A stretch of 64,000 nucleotides of DNA, taken from positions 8,707,897 through 8,771,896 of the forward strand of contig NC_134652.1 in the NCBI RefSeq assembly GCF_030463565.1, given 5' to 3'. Made by a program: the position numbers and the translations under genes. This DNA is from Pelecanus crispus. Lineage: Eukaryota; Chordata; Aves; Pelecaniformes; Pelecanidae. The notes under the pieces are model-generated. The model was given only the letters and a program-made list of their open reading frames with translations. It was not told the DNA's origin and made no database searches. This document shows, one piece after another, positions 26,201 through 35,100 of the stretch. How positions within the stretch are numbered: position 1 is the stretch's first letter; each line of letters starts with the position of its first letter.

Positions 26201-29200
26201 GACATAGAACAGCTTGGCCTAGGTTGCTAATTCAATAGGTCAGCTGTACACTGGTTATTTAAGTGGCTGCAAGCTCAGAAATGGATGAATTTCAATTACA
26301 TGCACAAAGTGGAAACTGCATACATGGGTCACAGTCACCCAATTCAGGCAAACTGAGTACCTAAGATATATAAAGTAGGCTTAACAATGCATTAGAATCT
26401 TCACTTCCACTTCAGTTGCCGAATTTCTTTCCACTTGAGTCCTTATTCCCTTCATCAAGGTTTCCCCAAAGCTAATCCACACCAGAAGGCAATTAGGTCT
26501 GTTTGCTACAGTCTGTGTGAAGTGTGGCAGCCCAACCACTACTGCTACAGCCAAGTGTCATTCCCCTCAGTGATACAGCTGAAAGAAACACGTCCAACTC
26601 CAGAAGAGGATGACAGGCCATATTACTGCTTCCAGGGTGAAGAAAGCCATAATTGCTGCCAGGTAGCTCCTCCAATGTTACCGTAAAAATACATTCAGAT
26701 ACTTCTGTGATGCTTTTACCTTACACCTTTTTTTCTTATAAAAAACAGACATATTTCTTTGAATGGAAAAATATGGCCATTCTTTTTTACTTCGGGATGC
26801 TCCCAAGAAGAAATATTTGTATGAAAAAATAAACATGGATGTTTACTAAAGAAACCATGTTTCCAAAGAAACTAATTGCCCCAAGTAAGAAGCCTTTTGG
26901 AGTAGCTTGCTCAGAAAGACTCCAGCAGAACCTGAAAACTGTATGTATCTACATGTTTTCTGTGGATCAGCTCAGTGCAGAAGACACTCACACAGGCCTT
27001 TCATACCACTTTGTTCGACAGTGCAATGAGCTGAAGTAGAGTTGCAGTCTGAAAAAACATCTCCACTCAATTAAACCGGCACTGAAGGAGTTTCTTAAAC
27101 AGAGCCTTTGACTTACGAACGTGTTCAGGCATTTTTTAGTTAGAGACCCTTATTTTTGTATCCCATGTATGAAACCATGTAAAAAAACCAGCATGATTTT
27201 CATATCATAATTATGAAAAAAAGCAGGAGATCATATAGTGCAATGTATCCAAGATAGACATCACATCCTAAAAATATTAAAAAAATAATACTTGAAAACA
27301 CTGACTATTCTGTATGTTTTTTTCATTTACAATATGAATTAACGGTCTATAGTTCAAATGCAATAATCTGCAAGACCTACCCAAGCATCTTATCAACTTT
27401 ACACTGGTCAGTAGGCTTCAAGTCTCTTAACATTGTGTTCAGTGACTCATTCACCCATTCCACAGCAGTGTTAACAGCGTCATTTCTTTCTTTCTCATCA
27501 GCTTCAGTTGTTTCACATAAAGCATTTTCAGGTATTTGAGAATGAGAAGACATTACAGTGGAACAAATCCTCTACAAAAAAAGGTAAAAAGGCTTAAAAC
27601 ACTATCTAATTTCTAACTTTGAAATGTTACTTGAAAGACTAAGAAGTGTATGTCCTTACCAACTCTACAGGTACCTATCTCCAAACCTACTGTTTGCTCC
27701 ACTTATCTTTTTTCATCCAGCACCTTCTTCCTAGTCTCTTATACTTTGGTAATCACAGACATTATTCAAGTTTCTTTACCTAAATTCCAACTATTTAGGC
27801 AAAAAGCTCCTGACAAATCTGCTTTATACGTATCTTTTGTTATCAGAACAGAATGGAGTTATTTTAAAGACCATACAGTCATTATGACATCTTTTATTGC
27901 AGCTGTTGGTAGCCTGTTGTACCACAATTCATCAGCATTCATGCTTAATGCCATCCCTCATGATCACTTACATTTTGTCTTACTTAGGTAATTTAAACAT
28001 ATCTTTCTGTACTGCTGAAGGATAAATGATTCTTAAGAAAATTCACTTAATGAAGACATCATTTACAAATATCACAGTTGCCTGCATTAAAAGCATTAAC
28101 TTTACATACTATGAATATCTATGAAATTATATTTAATTCAAGAATGAAATGAACCATCGTTTAACTGAGGGAAAGTATAAATAATTACTCCAAAATAGCT
28201 AGAGTTGCAAAGACAGTATCTTACACATTTCAGGTTGGAGAAGAGATGGCAATGCACCACCAATTTTGCATTGCAGGTTCTAGATGGATATGTTTGACTT
28301 TATCACCCACATCAGCCTACTAGCTCAGTGTAAAAAAGTGCCTTCACCTATACTGTGTTTTTCACCTGTATTATATTTTTCTGGAACACTGTCATACAAA
28401 CAGAAATATAAGGAACTGAAAATAAAAAACAGAAAAATGTAAAATGAAAATGAACTTACAGGGCTAGATATGGGGTGTAAGGACAAGCTACATGATCATT
28501 AAGACAGACAAAAATCTAATATACAAAGATGCACTGTCACATCCTACTCATAAAGACAAGTATTGTCTAATTAATGGAAAACAAACTTTTTATAGTTGCT
28601 GCCATTGTCTCACTTTTCATGACAGTTTTTTTATTAAGTTATAACACTGTTTACTCAACTGCTGAATCACAGGGATTCATATCCTTTCATTAAAGATGGA
28701 AAATAAAATGTTCCTTACGATGCGAGTAGACTAGTACCTCTCCCTGATATTGTCTTACTAAAATAAACAAAACAGGAAGAAGCAGCTCATACCTTCTCAT
28801 AGTTTTTAACTGTACAGTATATTTCCACTTCTAATGTTGGCTGACCAACTCCATCAAGAACTTTTCTTCCAACTAATCTGCATATTACTGGAGCTTTTGA
28901 AAATTTAGAAAAGTAGTTAGCCTTAAATGAAAGAGAAAGAACTTCATTAAAAGTCAGTTTCTATGCAATGAGGTTTTTATTCCATTAAATATATTTAAAT
29001 CAAATCCACCATTGAGCAAATCCATTTATACATCCCAGTATTCAAAATATTTCCATTACACTGCACATTTACTTCTATATTATCTGCTTAAGAATGCGAT
29101 TCCAGGGAACAGATCCAACTCACATCTAGCATGGAAGTCCAAAGATACATCCAGGTTAGACGAACATGTGTTTTATTTGGCAAAGTTAGTGATGAGTATC

Positions 29201-31843
29201 AAAATCTCCTTAATCCTCCTAGAAAATAGGCATTTGTCCAAAGCTTACTTGGCTTTACACTGAATAACAAAAATAGTCATCGTACTACTCGTGCTACTCA
29301 TGAAACTCATTTCTGTTAGAATTCACAAAGTCTCCACCTCCCCCATTCAGTGAGTTGCTATAAAATAATGATTTTGTCCGCAGAAAAGATCTTGAAAAAA
29401 TACATGTCTCCTCTCTCATAAGGAGAGAAGAAAGACCGTGGACAGGAAAAACTCTTAGAAATACATACAGAACTCTACTAGATCCTAATCTTACATTAAA
29501 ATTGCTGTAGCATGCGTTCATTAACAAGTAGTTATTAAGCTTTGAAATAATATTGTAATTTTTTTCCCTAAAAAAAATACTAGAAGCAATCTTTAACCAA
29601 AATCTTCCTGCTCAGAAAAAGTTCTCATGTGAAATGCTACGCATAAAATTTTGTACGTGCTGCAGACAGGGAAAAACGAGAAGTATTTTTGGAATATACT
29701 TCTCGCTTATAGAAAGTACTTGATGTCCTAAATACCTAATAATGTTTCAAGGTTGTTTCATCAAAGACATATGTACAGTGGCTCACGTGTCTCAACACTC
29801 AACTGATGCAATATTAAAGATCTTCATAACAGAAGATTTAATCTGGAAGGAAGAGAAGCTTGTCAGCAAGCTCCTTACTAACAACGATAACTGCTCCTTT
29901 TGTAGACTCCTCTCTTACAGAACATAGTTGGTGTAAGGTTATTTAACACAATGACCAAACTGTCCTAATTAGAAGTGGTTTTTTGGCTGGACAGAACTTG
30001 AGCTAACAAGGCTGGCACAATTTTAAGGAATAGCGGGTATGCCACACCTGGTAACAGGACACAAGGCGACTGATGTAGCTAGGGATCACTACTCCACGGG
30101 AAATCTGGGATTTTAGGTTAGCAAGCGTTGACCCTGTGAGAAATGTGAAAACCTAGACTTCTGGCAGGCAGAGTTCTCTTACTTATTCCAACATGATCTT
30201 TAATGGGCCTGTTGAACTGCCATCATCCAACTATGAGAATATATATTCAGGGCTCTGTCCCTACTTAATGAACACCAATGTTGCTTTAAAAAAAGGACTA
30301 AGTTGCTACCTGAGGTTTACTACATACTTCCTTAATAGTTTCATTCTTTCATCTGTTATCAGAAATAGTCACCAAACTGTGACTTACCAAATGGGAAAAC
30401 TAGGAAACACTTATAGAATCATAGAATGATTTAGGTTGGAAAAGACCCTTAAGGTCATCCAGTCCAACCATTAACCTACACTACCAAGTCTACTCTAAGC
30501 CAGTCAAGGGTAGACTAGACTAAACCATGTCCCGAAGTGCCACATCTACCTGTTTTTTGAACACTTCCAGGGATGGTGACTCCACCACCTCTCTGGGCAG
30601 CCTGTTCCAATTCTTGACCACCCTTTCTGTAAAGAAATTTTTCCTAATTTCCAGTCTAAACCTCCCCTGGCGCAGCTTAAGCCCATTTCCTCTCGTCCTA
30701 ATAGAATCATAGAATCGTTTAGGTTGGAAAAGACCAAGCTACATAGGAGAGGAACACGTCAAACGCCAAGCAAAGCCAGAACAGGTGTACCAGTTCTAGT
30801 CCCTTCCACTGGTGACGTCAAAACACTTGGAGATGGGAGACGGTGTGAGATGTAATGAAATGTTTCATTTCCACAGCCACTTTCACATCAAAGAACACCT
30901 TAGAAATTACTTTTTTCAAGAGTTGCTCGCTATTGTAGGGTTGGCAATACCAGTATCACCACTAAGAGAGGTTTCATTAGGACTACCGTCTACAATATTT
31001 TGCCAACTGGGAACGGACAAAATCAGTCTTATTCTTCACACTTCCACTGACGCCTAGTTGCTTTTCCGGAACAGCTGCAGCATGAACAGCACCCAGTGTC
31101 TTGCTGCCACTGGCCCAAGACATCACCGTGCCGAGCAGCAGTTTTATGAGGGACGTGCATCTGGGCCCTCCCAAGGCAACGTACTCTGGTTTTGTGTTGA
31201 GACGAGCAACCAGCACGGGACAGAACGCCCCGCTGCTGCGGAAATGCATTTGGCCCGGCGTCAAAGTGCCACCGGTCACAAACACAAAACCATCGCAGGC
31301 CTTGCCCGAGGCGGCAGGAAATTATTTAAGCTTAATTTTAGAGACGTCGAGTTGCTCCCATCAACCTCTCGGTTTACCAAGCCCTTGGGGCGGGCAAGCA
31401 GCAGCGGGGCGGACGGCACCCCCTTGCCTGAGGGCAAGCAGGGAGCCCGGCGCCCACGGCGGGCAGGCGGAGCGGGCCGCGGGAAGGCCCGGCGCGGCGG
31501 GCACCCACGGCTGCCTCGGGGAGCGCCACGCAGCCGCTGGCCGCCTCCCCCCACGCCGCTCCTTGCCGCCGAAGGGGGGCCAGGAAGGCCCCCGCTCGCC
31601 GAGCAGAGCCCCCTCCGGCCCCGCAGGCTCTCCCTCAGGAGGAGCCGGGGCGGGCGGCGGCCGCCTGCGCGCTGCTTCCCCTCCCCGCGCTACCAGCTCC
31701 CCGTAGAGATCGGCGGGGCGCTGGGGGAAGAGGGCGTTGAGCGCCTCCTCCATCCGCTCGGGCACCCGGTGGCCTCGGTAGTAGTCCGCCGCCTCCTGCC
31801 GCGGCCCCCGCGGCCGCTGCCGCCGCCGCCCGCCGGGCTCCAT
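11081..31843 (-). CDS. ENO4: Enolase 4 (sperm-type enolase), complete, 14 coding exons
   Basis: ENO4 is the enolase-superfamily protein of the sperm flagellum, with a role in 2-phosphoglycerate to phosphoenolpyruvate chemistry and in fibrous-sheath or principal-piece structure (known from mammals). The joined exons are 31843-31694, 28921-28793, 27571-27381, 25854-25712, 23622-23453, 23225-23094, 21616-21551, 20813-20751, 19662-19495, 17671-17546, 15246-15051, 14085-14018, 13450-13333 and 11253-11081. They total 1893 nt, giving 630 residues plus TAG, close to the human length of about 628. Residues about 16-65 form a docking/dimerisation-like helix pair, 157-205 a Glu/Lys-rich linker with five Glu, and 205-575 the enolase N-domain remnant and barrel. 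Signature strings include [18 protein letters not shown] and [15 protein letters not shown]493 and K544 match the catalytic lysines. The usual metal ligands appear replaced (N395, I440, E467). Confidence 0.95.
11254..13332 (-). other. ENO4: ENO4 intron 13
   Basis: 2.1 kb between the last two coding exons. It includes a GC- and CpG-rich section at about 11.40-12.07 kb and AT-rich remainder. No further exon is supported. Confidence 0.8.
11780..12070. promoter_or_regulatory. CpG-rich block in the last ENO4 intron
   Basis: About 0.3 kb of dense GC and CpG (for example CCCCCGGGCCCCGCTGCGTG near 11955) within an AT-rich intron, with moderately GC-rich sequence from 11.4 kb leading into it. Open frames on both strands are composition effects. 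It may be a small intragenic CpG island; function is unknown. Confidence 0.4.
13333..13450 (-). CDS. ENO4: ENO4 exon 13
   Basis: 118 nt, phase 0 in and phase 1 out. It encodes [20 protein letters not shown] then [16 protein letters not shown], the most strongly enolase-like stretch (canonical GQIKTGAP.RSER.AKYNQLLRIEEEL). K544 is the catalytic Lys396 equivalent. Donor CTAC|GTATGA. Confidence 0.96.
14018..14085 (-). CDS. ENO4: ENO4 exon 12
   Basis: 68 nt, phase 1 in and phase 0 out, residues 512-534. It encodes [21 protein letters not shown]. Canonical VSHRSGETEDTFIADL carries the active-site His; this position reads Ser (S521). Donor CTG|GTAAGT. Confidence 0.96.
15051..15246 (-). CDS. ENO4: ENO4 exon 11
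   Basis: 196 nt, residues 447-511 plus one base (phase 1). It encodes [19 protein letters not shown], then [17 protein letters not shown]. The canonical VNQIG strand Lys345 aligns with K493, and the third metal ligand Asp320 aligns with E467. Donor GACG|GTGAGT. Confidence 0.96.
16262..16295 (+). repeat. G16 run followed by GGA/GA-rich tract
   Basis: Sixteen consecutive G followed by (AGG)n and (GA)n, in ENO4 intron 10. On the + strand it can form a G-quadruplex; in the ENO4 transcript it is a C16 run. Run length may be uncertain because of sequencing. Confidence 0.9.
17141..17163. repeat. (TATAA)n microsatellite
   Basis: Roughly four tandem TATAA units in ENO4 intron 10, flanked by further AT-only sequence. 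Confidence 0.85.
17546..17671 (-). CDS. ENO4: ENO4 exon 10
   Basis: 126 nt, residues 405-446, phase 0/0. It encodes [24 protein letters not shown] and [11 protein letters not shown]. Canonical enolases have SIEDPFDQDDW. The metal-binding Glu aligns with I440, and D441 keeps the following Asp. Donor GAG|GTAAGA. Confidence 0.96.
18177..18197. repeat. Perfect inverted repeat, 10-bp arms
   Basis: The arms AGACTAGTTT and AAACTAGTCT face each other across a single A, directly after a 15-nt A run. It could extrude as a short hairpin. No known element matches, and it may be chance. Confidence 0.7.
19495..19662 (-). CDS. ENO4: ENO4 exon 9
   Basis: 168 nt, residues 349-404, phase 0/0. It encodes [21 protein letters not shown] and [13 protein letters not shown]. 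Canonical enolases have IGMDVAASEF here, where the Asp binds the catalytic metal. This protein has Asn (N395). Donor TAT|GTAAGT. Confidence 0.96.
20751..20813 (-). CDS. ENO4: ENO4 exon 8
   Basis: 63 nt, residues 328-348, phase 0/0. It encodes a Lys/Gly/Arg-rich, probably exposed linker ending TGKKAP that precedes MSHLG of the next exon, as ITGK precedes MSHLG in human ENO4. Donor CCG|GTAAGA. It is poorly conserved, so it is supported mainly by frame, splice sites and order. Confidence 0.88.
20886..20907. repeat. A22 run (U22 in the ENO4 pre-mRNA)
   Basis: Twenty-two A about 70 nt upstream, in transcript sense, of the ENO4 exon 8 acceptor, so the pre-mRNA has a U22 tract near the branch region. 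There is no retroposon body beside it. Confidence 0.9.
21551..21616 (-). CDS. ENO4: ENO4 exon 7
   Basis: 66 nt, residues 306-327, phase 0/0. It encodes [22 protein letters not shown], an amphipathic helix. Acceptor TTTCAG|GG and donor GCG|GTACAG. It is short, but its position and register match mammalian ENO4 (EMLMEMQKHINKIIE). Confidence 0.92.
23094..23225 (-). CDS. ENO4: ENO4 exon 6
   Basis: 132 nt, residues 262-305, phase 0/0. It encodes [15 protein letters not shown] and [11 protein letters not shown], equivalent to canonical LPVPAFNVINGG...NKLAMQEFMILP. The canonical GGSHAG element is reduced to a short CEKFSPAKL stretch, so the His159 loop of true enolases is missing here. Donor CAG|GTACTG. 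Confidence 0.95.
23453..23622 (-). CDS. ENO4: ENO4 exon 5
   Basis: 170 nt, entering at phase 1 (split Gly) and leaving at phase 0. It encodes [28 protein letters not shown] and [12 protein letters not shown]. This corresponds to the canonical LGANAILGVSLA..KA helix of the enolase N-domain and barrel entry. Donor CAG|GTACAT. Confidence 0.95.
25190..25440 (+). repeat. Pyrimidine-rich tract in ENO4 intron 4
   Basis: About 250 bp made mostly of C and T on the + strand (many TTCC, CTTT and TCTT units), ending about 270 bp from exon 4. It is low-complexity, degenerate and without a fixed period. Confidence 0.75.
25712..25854 (-). CDS. ENO4: ENO4 exon 4 (Glu/Lys-rich linker)
   Basis: 143 nt, phase 2 in and phase 1 out, acceptor CCTTTTCCCTCAG. 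It encodes [11 protein letters not shown], then a (GAA)n-derived run of five Glu, Ala/Thr/Ser-rich sequence and a KKKAAKPG end. In mammals this linker carries a polyproline run instead. The donor G|GTTCTG is poor, yet it is needed to keep frame with exon 5. Confidence 0.9.
25785..25805 (-). repeat. ENO4: (GAA/GCA)n trinucleotide repeat inside ENO4 exon 4
   Basis: GAA repeats followed by GCA repeats in the coding sense, giving five Glu then three Ala. It is likely to vary in length by whole codons between individuals or species. Confidence 0.85.
27381..27571 (-). CDS. ENO4: ENO4 exon 3
   Basis: 191 nt, residues 94-156 plus two bases (phase 2). The acceptor is TTTTTTGTAG and the donor is an atypical GG|GTAGGTC. 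It encodes [10 protein letters not shown] and [13 protein letters not shown], which align with the human ENO4 stretch containing STAVQWVN and PSDQAEVDHLL (from memory). The canonical SGAST mobile loop is absent. Confidence 0.94.
28793..28921 (-). CDS. ENO4: ENO4 exon 2
   Basis: 129 nt, residues 51-93, phase 0 at both ends. Acceptor is TTTAAG and donor AAG|GTATGA. It encodes [16 protein letters not shown] and [18 protein letters not shown], the ENO4 version of the enolase N-domain start (canonical enolases: ILDSRGNPTVEVD). The SRGNP core of true enolases is replaced by GVGQP. Confidence 0.95.
30412..30700 (-). mobile_element. CR1 non-LTR retrotransposon, 3'-end fragment
   Basis: It begins (reverse sense) with the CR1 3' terminus seen as AGAATCATAGAATGATTTAG then GGTTGGAAAAGACCCTTAAGG. 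It continues through the typical CATGTCCCGAAGTGCCACATC and GGCAGCCTGTTCCAATTCTT blocks to TTTCCTCTCGTCCT. It is 5'-truncated, lies in ENO4 intron 1, and is inserted in the same sense as ENO4. Confidence 0.95.
30701..30738 (-). mobile_element. Second, extremely short CR1 3' end
   Basis: A second copy of the CR1 terminus (ATAGAATCATAGAATCGTTT then AGGTTGGAAAAGACC) starts exactly where the first fragment stops, in the same orientation, and runs only about 35 bp. It looks like a drastically 5'-truncated insertion next to the first copy. Confidence 0.8.
31694..31843 (-). CDS. ENO4: ENO4 exon 1 (start codon)
   Basis: 150 nt, residues 1-50, starting MEPGG and ending DLYGEL before donor GTAGCG (phase 0). 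The minus-strand frame stays open upstream of this Met to 32380, but that is GC-rich leader. The Met at 31843 gives a length and register matching the mammalian start (YYR..VP.R.EE.LN....PAD.YG.L). It includes the first half of the docking/dimerisation-like helix pair. Confidence 0.92.
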
Positions 31844-31896
31844 GGCGGGGCTGGGGGGCGGCAGGCCGCGCCGGCTGCTAGGCCACGGCCGCCCGC

Positions 31897-31910
31897 GCTC
31901 TCGCGAGAGC
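31897..31910. promoter_or_regulatory. ENO4: CGCG promoter element (palindromic TCTCGCGAGA)
   Basis: A perfect 14-bp palindrome GCTCTCGCGAGAGC lies 54 bp upstream of the ENO4 ATG. It contains TCTCGCGAGA, a known core element of TATA-less CpG-island promoters bound by BANP when unmethylated (established knowledge). Its position makes it a likely promoter activator for ENO4 and possibly for a divergent transcript. Confidence 0.75.
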
Positions 31911-32110
31911 CGCGCCCGCCGCTGCCCCGGGCGGGAGGCCCGGCCCCTCGGGAGCGGCCCCTCGGGCTGCCGCAGGCACGGCCCGGGCCGCGGCCCTCGG
32001 TAAAGGGCGCGCAGCTGCCACAGAGCCGCCAGCGAGCACCCTGGCCCTGGTGCGGCGCCGGGCCGGGCCCGGTTGGAGGGGCGAGGGGCGGTCGGTTTGG
32101 TTTTCTGAAC

Positions 32111-35100
32111 GCCGTGCGGTGTTGGCGCTGCCCTCAGAGGCTGCTTACGGCCTTCCAAGTCGGAGTGCCTCGAGCAGGTACTCTTTAGTTCTAAAAGTCT
32201 CTGAACAACAAAATTGTGTAAGATTATCGTCCTGAAAGAGAGACAGATTATGGTTTGTGAAATGTCTAGTGAGGAGAGCGCTGCAAAATGCCCCAGTAAC
32301 TCTACTTCTGCGTTTAAAAGCCCTTCACTTTCAATGAAAAGAAACGTTTCGCAACCTAAATGATCATTTTTAGTCTGCAATTTCCTACAAAAACTTTCAC
32401 TTTGTTATGCTGTTCATTGGTAATTTTGTTGAAGTAACTGAAAATGGAGATACTTAAAAAGCTGTTAGCTGCACACTTCCTCAGCTCTAAAATCAATATG
32501 TGTAGACCTTTGCTCATTGTGCGTTCGCTTCTCTAGGTTGGGTGATAATGAAGAAAAATCCCTACTGAATCATTTTCTTTTCCTTTCACATCCTGCAGAA
32601 ATAGTATGGTACTTCTCCGGAGAGTTAAACCCTCTTCTCTTAAGCTGCATCCTCTGAAGAAGTTTCCAAACTGACACTACCCCTTCCTTGAGGAGAGCGG
32701 GCAGCGAATACCTCATTAGATTTTCCTGGTTCAGAACAGGTTAGCGCGGTGGGCGGCTGCTCCCTTGGGTACGTTGCTGCTCAGGAGGGGCTTGCGCAGT
32801 CGGTGGGCTGGCTGGCGGTAGTGGAGTAGTCCCAGTACTATGTTGCGTGCATGTGCTTAGCCCAGAAAGCTCTGGTTTAATTAAATGTTCCTGGAAAAGC
32901 AGACTTCTGGAGGTAATGGTACTGGTGTGGTTCTCTGAGAGCATCATCGTACGCTAGATAATACAACCTGATGCGAGAGCTGTACCTTCTGATGCACTTC
33001 AAGTGCCTCTAGATCAGTTTCCCACCTTCTGCCTTTTAAAGCGCTCTAAATAAAGTGCATCGTGGAGAAGCAGCTTCATGTATTGTGCTATGGGTATTGA
33101 TCAACCATCTGGGAAAAGAAACTTGTCAGCTTCGCCTTTAGGAAAGCAATGAGCTGAAGCAGATTCATACTCAGTTTATTTAATAACCTTGCACCCTTTT
33201 TTTAATAAACTATTTGAAATACTAGTAAGGGCTCCACTCAAGTATTTACCATTCTTGGTTCATGATCAAGTGAATGTTACATGAATTATCTATATGGCCA
33301 TGTAATTTCCATTAACAGTAATAGTAATTGTAAGCATGTAGAAAGAGGATGGCTTATCCTATGATCCTACCTCTTATGAAGTAGTTAACTGATTAAGGTT
33401 AGGATACTGCAAGCCACTTCATGCCATCAATGAACCCTCTGCAACCCCATTATCTTCATTAGGCTTGTGTGGGTGTAATTAATTGGTGTTTAGTTAACAG
33501 TTGTGTTGAATGAAAAGAATTTAGTTCTATTTCCCTTAGTTTTATTGGCCCCATGGTGCTAACAGGCTAAAGTGTAATTAAAAACTCTCTAATCAAAGTA
33601 TATGCAGCAAGCCCCCAAGGAACAAACCCGGTGAGGAAAAGCCTGTGATTGGTGTGACTCTGGCCTTTGAGAAATGAGCAGGTACAAATTACACCCTATA
33701 GAATCTATAGTAGTTCTTTTTTTGTTTTTAAACAATGAAGATGCTTCACTTACATCAACATGTACATTTAAAGTGTACAAAACCAGCTGTATAAGCTTGC
33801 AGTCATCACTTAGGGCTGTCCAGTAACGCCATATTTTGATGTCTTCTCAACAGATTTTTCTCCCAAAATCTTTTAGATCATATGGTATTTTGGGTGGATA
33901 GAGAAACGGGTCTTGTGTTCATTTCAAGAGCAGCTGTATATAAGTTTTTATCACCTCTTGCCTTTACTATAACTCTTGTGCCAGGAAATAAATTATGATC
34001 AGCTATTCTTCATTTATGATACTGTATTGTGTGCATTCCCTTTTTCGTAAGATGCTTTGTATCTCACTTCAGTATTTATATGTGGTGCTAATCTGGGGCA
34101 CTCTAAAACCAAGTATAATATGGCATGCTTAAGTGTTGCATAAAGAATTTGCTTTTTGCTGTTCTAAAATGTTGCTTTAAAGATATAAACTTGCCCCTTA
34201 AATCAATTAAGATCATGGTCTCACTGCCATCTGTGTTCTTGTAGGATTTCACAGAAGAGTAATGTGTGCTCATTCCACTGACAGGGTCTTCTTTGAAGTC
34301 AAGTCTGAGTACATAAAAACTGCATGACATTTCCAATAAAATCAGGATTGCCTTTTTAGCTTGGTGATACAAATACTCTTGTACAAGTACATTAGTGTTT
34401 TTGAGGCATTTTAATTTATTAAATAAAATAGGCTTTTTAATTTTTTTCTTTTCACACCTAGAAAGCTTCTGTAGTGTTTCTTTTAATTCTTAATATTCTG
34501 TATTCTATAAAGGATAAACTCCGGTAACAAAGCTAAATATAACTTCATGTACAAGAGTAAACAAAAGCTTTGGTCCTAGGACGCGACAGAACATAACATT
34601 TAGATTGGGCTTTGAGTCTAGATAAAACACTTCCAAGAACTTGAGTAATATATGTATATATGTACTGGATATTTGGAAATTTCTAGTAATTATTTAGGTC
34701 TTTTTTTTCCCCCTTCTAGCATTATTATTTTAATTTCCAGAGTACTCATGTAAGAGTTCATTTGCCTTGAGTAATCATTCTCCGCTCCAATGGTTACTTC
34801 AAGTTGAGTGGGTTTTAGTACCAATTTCTTTCTAAAGTTTGAGGATTCTTCCTGTGGGTCTGTTCAGCTCCTGCTGTGCGAGGGTGAGCCTAGCCTTCTC
34901 CAAAGGAGCCTGCTGAACTGAAATGTGAGAGCTGATAGGCTTTGATTTATCATTCTAATGCTAAAGGTGATTTGGAACGCATGGTATTTAAAGACAAGTT
35001 TTTGAGATGATTTTTGAGTTTACGGAAGATTGTCCTCAAATTTCTGTGATATAACTGGTTTTTATAGTGTGTAGATTTTTTTAATGTAATGCATGGGTTA

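Larger units (their letters stand above)
25855..30411 (-). other. ENO4: ENO4 introns 2, 3 and distal intron 1 (apart from exons 2 and 3)
   Basis: The introns are 25855-27380 and 27572-28792, plus intron 1 from 28922 up to the CR1 copies at 30412. The sequence is AT-rich and non-repetitive. Short open frames such as 26435-26686 have no splice context or similarity. Confidence 0.75.
31385..32110. promoter_or_regulatory. ENO4: CpG island spanning ENO4 exon 1 and promoter
   Basis: About 0.7 kb of very GC- and CpG-rich sequence covering the first coding exon, the start of intron 1 and about 260 bp upstream. No TATA box is evident. Such islands usually carry dispersed, often bidirectional initiation. 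No + strand gene product downstream of it is recognisable. Long open frames on both strands are composition artefacts apart from the ENO4 exon. Confidence 0.85.

Noticed and set aside
26435-26686. 83-codon ORF in ENO4 intron 3
   Set aside because: It is on the opposite strand to ENO4, with no similarity and no splice signals.
30527-30737. ORFs on both strands at 30.5-30.7 kb
   Set aside because: They fall inside CR1 3'-end sequence, which is non-coding.
31058-32188. 376-codon open frame on the + strand over the ENO4 CpG island
   Set aside because: It is antisense to ENO4 exon 1 and its promoter. It is Pro/Arg/Ala-rich low complexity, as expected from GC-rich DNA lacking stops, with no family motif.
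31361-32380. 339-codon minus-strand frame extending ENO4 exon 1 both ways
   Set aside because: Only 31843-31694 fits ENO4. The upstream part is untranslated leader sequence and the downstream part runs past the splice donor into intron 1.
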